From NCBI GenBank assembly GCA_900074885.1, contig FJUW01000001.1, forward strand, positions 1,481,700 through 1,545,699: DNA of 64,000 nt, read 5' to 3'. How positions within the stretch are numbered: the stretch's first letter is position 1; every line of letters begins with the position of its first letter. Source of the stretch: Rhynchosporium graminicola. Its lineage: Eukaryota; Ascomycota; Leotiomycetes; Helotiales; Ploettnerulaceae. The notes below the pieces were generated by a model that had not been told where the DNA came from, made no database searches, and saw only the letters and a program-made list of their open reading frames with translations. A program made the translations under genes and the position numbers. Below are positions 12,221 through 24,884 of this stretch, one piece after another.

Positions 12221-14379
12221 CTTAGTAATAAATTTTAATACTAGTAACTATAATAGCTTATTATTTTCTAAGTAATTATAGTTATCTATCCTATCTTCCT
12301 AAGCTTTAATCTATTAATTTAGTTTATACGGAAATCTAAGTTTACTTAGGTTAGTAGCATAGAAGTCTCTAAGCTTATATAGAGTACTTATTAGATCGGA
12401 AGTATTATATTAAGTTAAGTCCGGGTTATAGCTTAGCTAACTAACTTAATACTTCAGATTATCTCTTAGGAGCTATATAGTAAATATATCTTATAACTCT
12501 TACTCTTCTTAAGTAGTAATAACCTCCGAGGGTAAGTTTAATAACTCCTAGCTTAGTAATAAGTCGTTCGAGTCCTTAAAGAGTAATTCAGAGGTAAATA
12601 TATTATATATAGAGGATCTTAGGAGTAAATCTAGCTTATAGGAGTATCTAATCTTAGCTAGGACTTAGTATAATCTTACTTAGAGGCTAGATAACTTCTT
12701 ATTTAGCTAGTAATTCTTAAGGTTCCTTATAGAGAGAAATACCTTATCTCTAACTTCTTAGTCGATATTATACTATTTCGGGTTAGTTATAGCGCTTATC
12801 CTCTGCTAAGTAGCTAGTATATTAGCTTTTATAACCTTAATAGCGGATTTAGTATATTTAGCTAGGGATTTAGTATTAGTATAGTTAAGCTTCTCTTATA
12901 GTATTAATCCGGTAAGTTACTTCTAGTCCTAGCTATTCTGTAGTAGTATATTATATTTAAGAATATATAGCGCTATACTAATAGAATTATAAGGTAAGAT
13001 TACTTAAGTGTAGTCTATTATTAGTAGTAGTTCGCCCTAGTTACTTTAGTAGTAATTAATAAAAGGTCTAAGGTATTAGTTAATATACTGATTTATAATC
13101 TCTATTTATCTATTAGTTTACTAGTAGAAAGAGATAGAGAGCTTAATCTTAACTCTAATTATATAGTAAAACTCTTACTAGAAGGATAAGACTAGTTAAG
13201 CTTCTTAGTCGGATATAATTAACTTAAGGGTATATCTGAAATAATATATCTATTAGATAAATAATACTGCTATCCCGCGAGTATCGATATTACGATAGTA
13301 TAGTATTAATATAAAGTCTTTCCCTAAGTAGTTAATAAATACTAATATCTTATTAAATCCTTAGTTATCGAGCGGGAAGTCCTTAAAATCTATAGCTAGA
13401 TACTATATAAGGTAGCTAAGTACTAGTAATAAGTAGAGGAATCCTTACTATTTCGTCTATTTCAGATAAGAGTACTAATAGAGATAGTAATTATAAGTAT
13501 ACTGTTTTACGTCTAATATAAGTCCTTTCTAGTAGTAATAGATAGAAATTATTTTAGTAGTCTTACGAGCGTTTAGATAAGCGGAAGAAACTTAATTATA
13601 GACTTTACTAATTAAATAAGTATATAGCGAGATATAGTATTATATATATAAATAACTATTATAAAGTAGTAAACTATTATTAATAGTATAGCTATCTCTT
13701 AATATATTTCGTTCCTTAGAGAATAATTCTTAGTTAAATTAGTATAGTTTCTCGATTAAATTAAAAGAGTTACGTGCGAGTTCTAGTAGCGTATTAGTCC
13801 TTAGCAATATCAAGTATATATAACTAATTTAATTAATATAATACTTAGCTAGTTCCGTATTAATCCTAAGGTCTAAGTAGTCTAGAGATAATAAAACCCG
13901 AGATCTATTATCTCGTTTCTATTATTCCTATATCCTTAGATCTTATTCCTTATAGCTAAAGATATTAGCTTTAGTATTATTTTTACTAAGTATATATATA
14001 ATTTAAAAGTTAAATTCAGAAAGGAATTCTATCTATCTAGCTTACTTACTAGTTAGGACCTTAGTAGTTATAAAGTATTCTAAGGATCAATAGTCCGTAT
14101 ATACGCTAGTATAGCGTTATAGAGATATAAGTTCTAGTTTTTATTTCCGGAAAGACTTAATAATAGCGTATAGCTCCTTATTATAAATCTTCTAGTTTAG
14201 TTCATATCTATTAAGAATATAAGAATAGAATCTAATTAGATACTACTAGTTATCTTTATATAATTAGAAGATAACTCTAGCTATTATACTATTAGAGGTA
14301 TTAGTTTCTAGTTTAATCTATAATTCAGGGTCGAAATAGTATAGTTTCTATACTAATAGTAGCTATTAATATAAATTAT

Positions 14380-14692
14380 NNNNNNNNNNNNNNNNNNNNN
14401 NNNNNNNNNNNNNNNNNNNNNNNNNNNNNNNNNNNNNNNNNNNNNNNNNNNNNNNNNNNNNNNNNNNNNNNNNNNNNNNNNNNNNNNNNNNNNNNNNNNN
14501 NNNNNNNNNNNNNNNNNNNNNNNNNNNNNNNNNNNNNNNNNNNNNNNNNNNNNNNNNNNNNNNNNNNNNNNNNNNNNNNNNNNNNNNNNNNNNNNNNNNN
14601 NNNNNNNNNNNNNNNNNNNNNNNNNNNNNNNNNNNNNNNNNNNNNNNNNNNNNNNNNNNNNNNNNNNNNNNNNNNNNNNNNNNNNNNNNNNN
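14380..14692. other. Assembly gap (313 N) inside A3, true size about 1,440 bp
   Basis: Base 14379 aligns with 19077 of A2 and base 14693 with 20518. The missing part is therefore A2 19078-20517, which includes the reverse transcriptase region. Confidence 0.9.
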
Positions 14693-16841
14693 TATCTAGC
14701 TTAACCTGAAATCGTTATATCTATTTAATACTAATAATTATATCTTATTATCCTAAATCGAGAAGAATAAAAGAGTAGTTATAAATACGCTTACTATTAA
14801 TAGAAAAGTATAAATATATAAAATAAGTAATATAAGTTCTAATAGACTATTAGAAATTAAATATTAGAATAGAATAAGATAGTAGCTCGATTTTAATACT
14901 AAGGGCCTCTAATAGTCGTCCGGTAAGAGTACGATTAATAAATAGATAACTATTCGCTTTAGTATTAATTAAGCTACTTATAGAGACTCCTAGCTTATTT
15001 ATACTAACTATAGTTAGGTATATGAATTACTTACTTCTTATTAGGGAGTTAAGGTCTAGATTAGAGAGATTATACTTATATAGACCTAGGAAGGAGTTTT
15101 TACTTAAGCCTTATTATTTCCCTCTAGTATTAGTCTAGATTCGGAGGGTATATCTTCTACTACTTACTTAGTTACTTAATCCTCTTTCGGAAATTCGTTA
15201 ATTAATTAGACCTTAAGCGAGTTAGAGTAATCTAGCTTAATATAACTAAGCTATCTATAACTATAATACCTAGAGGGTTCTCTAGTTAAAGTAGTAAGGC
15301 GTTTTAGCGCGGAGGGAGTATTAGATTATACTAGGGTAGAAGTATATATATATAATATAAGAGTAGTTTATTAAGAGGCTGAGCTTAGGGACTAGTAAGG
15401 AGTAGAACTAGTAGAGGTTATAGTAGTAATAGTAGGCTTATAGTACTATACCGGGGTAATAGCTTTCTTAGGATAAATACGTTCTAAGTTATAGTAACGT
15501 TTAGTATTAAAAGAAAGTAAGGATCTAACTATAGAAGTGTAGTTCTTATTCTATATTAGTTTAATAATAAGAGTTAAAGCGCGTAAGGATAATATAATCT
15601 TATCTTATATATAGAAGAACTACTCCTTCTTTTTAATTTTACTTTAGATAATAGCACTTTGAAATCGACTATAAAACTTAGTAAAGGTCTCGCGTATATA
15701 GCTAAGTTATTATATTTCTAAGTAATAGAAAGCGTTATAATAGTTATCTTTCTCTAAACTAGTAAGAAAGTTCTCCTCTAATAAGGAGATTATTTTATCG
15801 CTAGTCTTAAACTCGTTAGTAAGGTATTAAAGCGTAAGATACTCTTTAGCTAATCTAGTAACTAGTCCCTATACGAGAACGCGCTAAGAGAAGTCTATAA
15901 GGTAGTAATTAGTATTTATAGCTAGCTAGTCTTATATCGATACTCTCTATTAGAGGAAAGTAAGGTCCGACTTATTATCTAGAGGTAAGATCTTCTTAGT
16001 AAGATAAGATTTCCTAGAGCGTGATTCTACTGATTCGGCGCTAAGGGAAGGAGATAGTTTATTAGGAATAGTATTCTCTCTCTTAGTACTATATATTAGA
16101 ATAGAGTTTATTAGCTTATTAAACTCTACTATACGTAGAGATTATAGTATTAGTTCTAGTAGGAGAGTTAAAGATAAGCGAGGGACTCTTATAAGGAACT
16201 TATCTTATATAGAGATTAATCTATCTATAGTATCTTCTAGAGAATTATTCTTCTCCTCTTAGTCTACTAATTATTATAAGAGGGAATAGATCAGGTTCGA
16301 GTTACTTATAGTAGTAAGAATACTTAGCGATTATACTCTTAGTGAATTTCGCTTTTATTTTCCTTTCTCTTTTAGTTAGTACTTCTTTAATAAGATATTA
16401 ATATTCTCTAAGATAAGAGATATTTAAAGTAAGGAAGAGTATAATAGATTAAGTTCAGAGGTAGAACAGGAGAAGTTATATTAGGTCCCCTTAGAACTAG
16501 AGAAGTCTTTAGTTTATTAGTTAGGAGCTATTCCGGTAGCTTAAAAAAAGGTATATTAGGACTATTTTAGCGGTAATATATAGAGATTAAAGTTCCGGGG
16601 TATTTATTATACTTTCTTCAAAATCTATTTATAATTCCTTTATACTAAGAGAGTTATTAAAGGAGTATTAGCGAAGACCTCCTTTATTATACTATTTATA
16701 ATAAGCTAAATTAAACCCTAATTTATAGTTATCCGAGAGATCTCTAGTATCTTAGCTATATATAAGTAGTTATCGAATAACTAACTTAGTAGTAAGATAT
16801 TATAGTAAGCTATCTCTAGCTATCTTAAACTTTTTATTTAA

Positions 16842-17109
16842 TATAATAATATAAGACTTAAAGCGGTATATAAGTAAGAATAAACGAGTAGGGAAGCTAA
16901 GAGTAGTCTTATATAATCTATTACGAAGAAAATAAAAAGATAAGGAAAGAAGAAGAAGAGAGATAGAGTATAAGGTACCTTATATATATATACTAGTACT
17001 AGTCCGATACTATACTAGGTCAGATACTAGTTCTGCCGGGATACCTATGAACTTGGGCCCTGTTATCTATCCTTCTTCTTATGTGATATTCAGGTGAGCT
17101 GTTATTATA
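16842..17109 (-). repeat. 5' LTR of A3
   Basis: 268 bp. Its outer end keeps TpG and CpA (ATGTGATATTCAGGTGAGCT just before the end), in contrast with the 3' LTR. Confidence 0.9.
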
Positions 17110-17114
17110 AAGTT

Positions 17115-20100
17115 AAGTCCGAGTCGTAGCTTAGCTAGCTAACTTAATACTTCAGATTACCTCTTAGGAGCTATATAATAAGTATATCTTATAACTCCTA
17201 CTCTTCTTAAGTAGCGATAACCTCTAGGAGTAAGTTTAGTAGCTTCTAGCTTAGTAAGAAGTTATCCAGGTCCTTAAAGAGTAATTCAGAAGCGAATATA
17301 TTATATATAGAAGATCTAGGGGGTAAATCTAGCTTATAGGAGTATCTGATCTTAGCTAAGACTTAGTATAATCCTACTTAAAGGCTAGATAGCTTCTTAC
17401 TTAGCTAGTAATTCTTAAGGTTCCTTATAGAGAGAAATACCTTATCTCCAACTTCCTAGTCGATACTACGTCGTTTCAGGTCAGTTATAGCGCTTATCCT
17501 CTGCTAAGTAGCTAGTATATTAGCTTTTATAACTTCGATAGCGGATTTAGTATATTTAGCTAATAATTTAGTATTAGTATAATTAAGCTTCTCTTATAGT
17601 ATTAATATAATAAGTTACTTCTAATCCTAGCTATTCCGTAGTAGTATACTATATTTAAGAGTATATAGCGCTATACTAATAGAATCGTAAAGCAGGATTA
17701 CTTAAGCGCGGTCTATTATTAGTAGTAGTTCGCCTTAGTTACTCTAGTAGTAATTAATAAAGAGTCTAAAGTGTTAATTAATATACTAGTTCATAATCTC
17801 TATTTATCTGTTAGTTTACTAATAGAAAGAGATAGAGAGCTTAATCTTAACTCTAATTATATAGTAAAACTCTAGCTAGAAGGATAAGATAAACTAAGCT
17901 CCTTAATTAGATATAATTAACTTAAGAGTATATCCGAAACGATATATCTATTAGATAAATAATATCGCTATCCCGCGGGTATCGATATTATAGTAGTATA
18001 GTATCGATATAGAGTCTTTCCTTAGGCGGTCGATAAATACTAATATCTTATTAAACCCTTAATTATTAGGCGGAAAGTCCTTAAAATCTATAGCTAAGTA
18101 CTACATAAGGTAGCTAAGCACTAGTAATAAGTAGAAGAATCCTTACTATTTTATCTGCTTCAGATAAGAGTACTAGTAGAAGCGGTAATTATAAGTATAC
18201 TATTTTATATCTAATATAAGTCCTTTCTAGTAATAATAAATAGAAATTATCTTAGCGGTCTTATAAGTATTTAGATAAGCGAAAGAAACTTAATTATAGA
18301 TTTCGCTAATTAAATAAGTATATAGTAGAGTATAGTATTATATATATAGATAACTATTATAAAGTAGTAAACTATTATTAATAATATAGCTATTTCCTAA
18401 TATATTCTATTTATTAGAGAATAATTCTTAATTGAATTAGTATAGTTTCTCGATTAAATTAAAGGAGTTATATACGAGTTCCGGTAGCGTCTTAGTCCCT
18501 AGTGATATTAGATATATATAACTGATTTAATCGATATAATATTCAGCTAGTTCCGCGTTAATCTTAAGGTCTAAGTAGTCTAGAGGTAATAAAACCTGAG
18601 ATCTATTATCCTATTTCTATTATTCCTATATCCTTAGATCTTATTCCATATAGCTAAGGATATTAGCTTTAGTATTATCTTTACTAAGCGTATATATAAT
18701 TTAAAAGTTAAATTCGGAAAGGAATTCTATTTATCTAGCTTACTTACTAGTTAGGACCTTAGTAATTATAAAGTATTCTAAGGATTAATAGTCCGTATAT
18801 ACACTAGTATAATATTATAGAGATATGAGTTCCGGTTTCTATTTCTAGAAAGACTTAATAATAGTATATAATTCCTTATTATAGATCTCCTAGTTTAGTT
18901 TATATCTATTAAGAATATAAGAGTAGAATCTAATTAAATACTACTAGTTATCTTTATATAATTAAGAGATAACTCTAGCTATTATAATATCAGAGGTATT
19001 AGTTTCTAGTTTAGTATATAATTAAGGGTCGAAATAGTATAATTTCTAAAAAAATAGTAGCTATTAATATAAATCGTCGAAGGACTTCTTATAATCGTTA
19101 GTGAAATTCTATAGTACTATAGGCCTAGTAAGTATTAAGAGAGGTTTAGTAATAAGGCCGAAATTCCGAATAAATTAATAATAGAAACTATAGAATCTTA
19201 GGAAAGATTTTATAGCTATTACTATTTCAGGGTACTTCTAGTCTACTAATAGTACTACTTTCTCAGGATCTGGCTCGATTCTATTAGTAATAATAATATA
19301 TCCGAAGTATTTAGTCCGAGTAATATAGAATTCGCTTTTCTTAATATCTACTTAGAGTCTAATATCTATTAAGTATTATAATACTAATTTAATATATTCC
19401 TTATATTCCTAGAGCATTTCCGAGTATATAAGAATATTATCTAGGTAAGCTATATAGAAGTTATCTAAGTAGTCTAGTAATATATTATTTATATATTATT
19501 AGTACGTACTAAGTTTATTATAAAGCCTAAAAAGTAGTACTTTATATTTATAAGATTTAAAGTAAGTTCGGAAAGTAGTATATTCCTCTGATTCGGGATC
19601 TATATAGATATAGTTAAATATTACCCGGATATCTAGTTTAGTAAAAATTACTACTTTAGATATATAAGTTAAGAGCTTATTAATCTTAGGTATTAGATAT
19701 AAATCCTTTCGAGTGATTATATTAAGCTTATGATAATCGATATAGAAGCGTAATCCTCTATCGGCTTTCTTAACGAATAGTATAAGTAATACGAAAGGAC
19801 TTTAGCTAGATTCGATAAATCCCTTATCTAAGTTCTCTATAAGGTACTCTTTAGTTACTTATAATTTATCTATAGATTACTAATAAAAAAGCGAATATAC
19901 GTTAAGTAATAGTTCTTCTAGAATAATTTTATAATCGTATAAGCGATATAGCAGAAGAATATTAGAATCCCGCTTAGAAAAAGCTTCCTTAAGAGTATAG
20001 TATTATTCCGGTAGCTTTTCGGCTATAAGTCGTTTAGTATTAGGATCCTTAGGGGAGTCGCTATTTAGATAGTCTTATAAGAGGCAGTTTATCTCGTAGA

Positions 20101-22660
20101 TACTAGTAAAGAATAATTTAGAGCTTTTATATTTTATATTAAAATAAAAAGCTATAGTATTAATTTAGTAAATCGGAACTAGTTTCTAGATCCTTAGAGG
20201 TTTAAAGGAGTACTTATAATAGAGTTTCGGCGTAAGTACCTTTCTCGATCAATTCGAAGCGAAAAAGGGTTCGGATTCCTTAGCGATAAGCGGAAATAAG
20301 TTAAATAGTAAAGAAGATATATTAATATACTATATTATTACTATTTAGTATAATTAGCGTTAATCTAGCTAGTTTATAGCTAAGTCCCGCGCGTTAGTAT
20401 CGATTTAGTAAGATCGATTAATACTAGGTTTATAAAGTAATAAAGTTATAATTATCTCCTTATTATATTAGAAAGTAACTAGATATTATTCCGGCTATAG
20501 TAGCTTATAATAGAGTATATCTAGCTTAACCTGAAATCGTTATATCTATTTAATACTAATAATTATATCTTATTATCCTAAATCGAGGAGAATAAAAGAG
20601 TAGTTATAAATACGCTTACTATTAATAGAAAACTATAAATATATAAAATAAGTAATATAAGTTCTAACGGATTATTAGAACTTACGTATTAGAATAGAAT
20701 AAGGCAGTAGCTCGATTTTAATACTAAGGGCCCCTAATAGTTATCCGGTAAGAGTACGATTAATAAATAGATAACTATTCGCTCTAGTATCGATTAAGCT
20801 ATTTATAGAGACTCTTAGCTTATTTATACTAACTATAGTCAGGTATATAAATTACTTACTTCCTATTAAGGAGTTAAAGTTAAGATTAGAGATATTATAC
20901 TTACGTAAACCTAGGAAAGAGTTTTTACTTAGGTCTTATTATTTTCCTCTAGTATTAGTCCAGATTCGAAGGGTATATCCTCTCCTGCTTCTTTAGTTAC
21001 TTTCTCCTCTTCTTAAAATTCGTCGATTAATTAAACCTTAAGCAGGTTAAGGTAATCTAGCTTAATATAACTGAGCTATCTATAGCCGTAATACCTAAGA
21101 GGTTCTCCGGTCGAGGTAATAGGGCGTTTTAGTACAGAGGGAGTACTAGCTTATACTAGGGTAAAGGTACGTACGTATAGTATAAGAGTAGTTTATCGAT
21201 AGGCTAAGCTTAGGGACTAGTAAGGAGTAGAACTAGTAGAAGTCGTAGTAATAATAATAGGCTTATAATACTATACCTAAGTAGTAGCTTTCTCGGGATA
21301 AGTATATTCTGAGTTATAGTAATACTTAGTATTAAAAGAAAGTAAGGATCTAACTATAGAAGCGTAGTCTTTATTCTATATTAGTTTAATAATAAGAGTT
21401 AAAGCGTGTAAAGATAGTATAATCTTATCCTATATATAGAAGAACTACTCCTTCTTTTTAACCTTACCTTAGATAATAGCGCTTTAAAATCGACTACGAA
21501 ACTTAGCGAAAGTCTCGCGGGTATAGTTAAGTTATTATATTTCTAGGTAATAGAAAGCGTTATAGTAGTTATCTTTCTCTAAACTAATAAGAAAGTTCTC
21601 CTCTAATAAGGAGATTATTTTATTACTAGTCTTAAACTTATTAGTAAGATACTAAAGCGTAAGATACTCCTTAGCTAATCTAGTAACTAGTCCTTATATA
21701 AGAACGCGCCGAGAGAAGTCCGTAGAGTAATAGTTAGCGTTTATAGCTAGCTAGTCTTATATTAATACTCTCTATTAGAGGAAGGTAAGGTCTGATTTAT
21801 TATCTAAGAGTAGGATCTTCTTAGTAAGATAAGACTTCCTAAGGCGTAACTCTACCGATTTAGCGCTAAGAGAGAGAGATAGTTTATTAAGAATAGTATT
21901 CTCTCTCTTAATACTATATATTAGAATAAAGTTTATTAGCTTATTAAACTCTAGAATACGCGGAGATTATAGTATTAGTTCTAGTAAGAGAGTCGAAGAT
22001 AAGCGAGGGACCCTTATAAGGAATTTATCTTATATAGAGATTAGTCTATCTATAGTATTTTCTAGAAAATTATTCTTTTCCTTCTAGTTTACTAATTATT
22101 ATAAGAGGGAATAGATCAGGTTCGAGTTACCTATAGTAATAGGAGTATTTAGCGATTATACTCCTAGTGAATTTCGCTTTTATTTTCCCTTCCCTTTTAG
22201 TTAGCACTTCCTTAATAAAGTATTAATATTCTTTAGTATAAGAGACGTTTAAGATAAGGAAGAATATAATAGATTAGGTTTAAAAGTAGAGCGAGAGAGG
22301 TCGCGTTAGATCCTCCTAGAACCGGAGGAGTCTCTAGTTTATTAGTTAAGAGTTATAATAATAGCTTAAAAAGAGATATATTAAGGCTATTTCGGCGGCG
22401 ATATATAGAAGTTAAAGTTCCGAGGTATTTATTATACTTTCTTTAAAATCTGTTTATAATTCCTTTATACTAAGAGAGTTATTAAAGGAGTATTAGCGAA
22501 GACCTCCTTTATTATACTATTTATAATAAGCTAAATTAAACCCTAATTCATAGTTATCTAAGAGATCTCTAGTATCTTAGCTATATATAAGTAGTTATCG
22601 AATAACTAACTTAGTAGTAAGATATTATAGTAAGCTATCTCTAGCTATCTTAATCTTTTT
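17115..22660 (-). pseudogene. Degraded gag-pol of A2 (5' part of the element)
   Basis: Read on the minus strand from 22660 downward this is the same gag, protease, RT, RNase H, integrase series as A1. The RT stretch lies at about 19300-19800 and includes the FTKLDIR-type and YLDN-type motifs. TAA/TAG stops throughout. No functional product. Confidence 0.75.
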
Positions 22661-22666
22661 ACTTAA

Positions 22667-22934
22667 TATAATAATATAAGACTTAAGGCGGTATATAAGT
22701 AAGAATAAATAAGTAGGGAGGCTAAGAGCGATCTTATATAGTCTACTACGAAAGAAGTAAAAAGATAAGGAAAGAAGAAGAAGAGAGATAGAGTATAAGG
22801 CACCTTATATATATATACCGGTACTAATCCGATATTATACTGAGTCGGACACTAGTTCTGCCGGGATACCTATGAACTTGGGCCCTAGTATCTATCCTTC
22901 TTCTCATATGACATTCAGGTGAGCTATCGTCATA
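22667..22934 (-). repeat. 5' LTR of A2
   Basis: 268 bp. Its outer 70 bases are the least mutated LTR end on the left side (TATGACATTCAGGTGAGCTA near 22907-22926). Followed by target duplication ATTAA. Confidence 0.92.
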
Positions 22935-23235
22935 ATTAATAACTTTACTCTTATATATTAATATTATATTAGATTATAATAAAAGTTATATATTGAAATA
23001 TTCTTATATCTTTAAATATTATTAAAAAATATTCTTAAGTATAATATTTTAACTACTCTTTATTACTCTTATTACTCTTATTACTCTTATTACTTTTATA
23101 AACATCTCTATTATTTATATTAGTAAATCATTACTTTTTTTATAAATTTCCCTTGAATAATTAAAATACTTTAGTATTTAATATAATAACTAATCTTAAG
23201 GAATATCTTTTACTTTTACTCTTTTATAACTCTTT

Positions 23236-23272
<37 letters not shown>

Positions 23273-24260
23273 CTTTACTTATATATCTATAATATAACTT
23301 ATATCTTTCTTATTATAATACTATTATACTTATTATTCTACTTATATCTTTCTTATTATAATACTATTATACTTATTAAGTCTCTTTTAAAACTCTTATA
23401 GTAATTTTAATAACCCCCTTAGAGTTAGCCTAGCTTAATATATATTATATTACTCTAATTAATAGTGCGTGCGAGTATACTGGCGTATCGAGCCAGATTT
23501 TGATGTTCCTCCTTTTCGGCCGTGCACCCGCCAAGGCGCGTCACGCTTAGATGCAGCCAATCANTACTCTTATTACTCTTATTACTCTTATTACTCTTAT
23601 TACTCTTATTACTCTTATTACTCTTATTACTCTTATTACTCTTATTACTCTTATTACTCTTATTACTCTTATTACTCTTATTACTCTTATTACTCTTATT
23701 ACTCTTATTACTCTTATTACTCTTATTACTCTTATTACTCTTATTACTCTTATTACTCTTATTACTCTTATTACTCTTATTACTCTTATTACTCTTATTA
23801 CTCTTATTACTCTTATTACTCTTATTACTCTTATTACTCTTATTACTCTTACTACTCTTATTACTTTTATAAATATCTCTATTTTTTATATTAGTAAATT
23901 ATTACTTTCTTTATAAATTTCCCTTAAATAATTAAAATACTTTAGTATTTAATATAATAACTACTCTTAAGGGATATCTTTTACTTTTACTCTTTTATAA
24001 CTCTTTCAATATATATATATATATATATATAAATACTTTACTTATATATCTATAATATAACTTATATATTTCTTATTATAATACTATTATACTTATTATT
24101 CTACTTATATCTTTCTTATTATAATACTATTATACTTATTATTCTACTTATATCTTTCTTATTATAATACTATTATACTTATTAAGTCTCTTTTAAAACT
24201 CTTATAGTAATTTTAATAACCCCCTTAGAGTTAGCCTAGCTTAATATATATTATATTACT
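22935..24260. repeat. AT-rich low-complexity border between the TE block and the gene island
   Basis: No gene. It contains an (AT)n run near 23237-23270 and again near 24009-24031, a unit of about 43 bp (TTCTACTTATATCTTTCTTA plus the following bases) two times near 23290-23380 and three times near 24055-24182, and the TTACTCTTA minisatellite. Confidence 0.7.
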
Positions 24261-24369
24261 CTAATTAATAGTACGTGCGAGTATACTGGCGTATCGAGCC
24301 AGATTTTGATGTTCCTCCTTTTCGGCCGTGCACCCGCCAAGGCGCGTCACGCTTCGATGCAGCCAATCA
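23055..24369. repeat. Diverged direct duplication around the N at 23564
   Basis: The block ending 23563 recurs as 23565-24369: minisatellite, TTACTTTTATAAA stretch, (AT)n, 43-bp units, then the border sequence GTGCGAGTATACTGGCGTAT and following bases up to CAGCCAATCA. The copies differ by several CpA/TpA and TpG/TpA changes, by minisatellite copy number (about 4 against 33) and by one 43-bp unit. A contig overlap of diverged alleles and a real duplication are both possible. Confidence 0.75.
23565..23860. repeat. 9-bp minisatellite (TTACTCTTA)n, about 33 copies
   Basis: Nearly perfect tandem units of TTACTCTTA. The 9-base period leaves all three forward frames open and makes poly-Leu, Ser-Tyr-Tyr and Leu-Ile-Thr strings, which are not genes. 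About four units of the same repeat stand at 23055-23089. Confidence 0.95.
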
Positions 24370-24884
24370 CAGCATCTCACGTGACCAGTTTTTTTAACTG
24401 GTGATCCACAAATAGCTCAATATTATATAGATATCTTTTGGTCCATAGTCACGAGTAGCTGGGTATCTGCGCCAGAGTTTAACCAACCAGATATATCTTC
24501 CTTCCGGAGTCTCGACAACCCGAATTAGGCAATTCTACCAAAATCGTGCCAAGTTTCTACATGTATATACTAGACGGGTTTGAGCGCTAGCATGTGGTTA
24601 GGTGAGTAAAGCACGTGATGTGGAATGCTCCTTTTGAAATAGATGATTGTTAAGCTATCAGAGGAGCTAAGCTCATTAGATAGTTACCCGAACCCCTAAC
24701 CTTGATTATAATTACACATACCTAAACACACGTGGAAATGCACTTGGAATATGGAGCTGCTGGAGGTTATTCAAGATGCTGACTAATCCCGCCCTGATCC
24801 AAATATGCCAAGCATCTCCATATCCAACATCAAGCTCCGAGCCCTCGCTCTCCCCCGGTGATTCATAACACAATCATAAGCACA
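24370..24884. promoter_or_regulatory. Upstream region of NDUFB7 at the island border
   Basis: Base composition switches to normal here, CpA and TpG reappear, and CACGTG-type hexamers occur (near 24378 and 24612). This is the only space for the promoter of the first island gene. No further element can be assigned. Confidence 0.4.

Larger units (their letters stand above)
10460..17109 (-). mobile_element. Ty3/gypsy copy A3, nested in A2
   Basis: LTRs of 268 bp at 10460-10727 (3') and 16842-17109 (5'). The 5-base target duplication AAGTT is present at 10455-10459 and 17110-17114, and A2 sequence resumes directly after it. The element measures 6,650 bp as assembled, but 313 Ns stand in for about 1,440 bp when compared with A2, giving about 7,777 bp. 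It is younger than A2 by position. All frames are destroyed by RIP. Confidence 0.92.
8501..22934 (-). mobile_element. Ty3/gypsy copy A2, split by nested element A3
   Basis: LTRs lie at 8501-8768 (3' LTR) and 22667-22934 (5' LTR), each 268 bp, with ATTAA duplicated outside (8496-8500, 22935-22939). The internal region breaks at 10459 and resumes at 17110, where A3 inserted. Subtracting A3 and its duplicated 5 bases leaves 7,779 bp, the family length. On the minus strand the gag-pol order matches A1. Heavily RIP-mutated, no open pol. Confidence 0.92.

Noticed and set aside
23469..23916. Three overlapping forward ORFs coding poly-Leu, Ser-Tyr-Tyr and Leu-Ile-Thr strings
   Set aside because: They are the three frames of the TTACTCTTA minisatellite; a 9-base unit without stops stays open in all of them.
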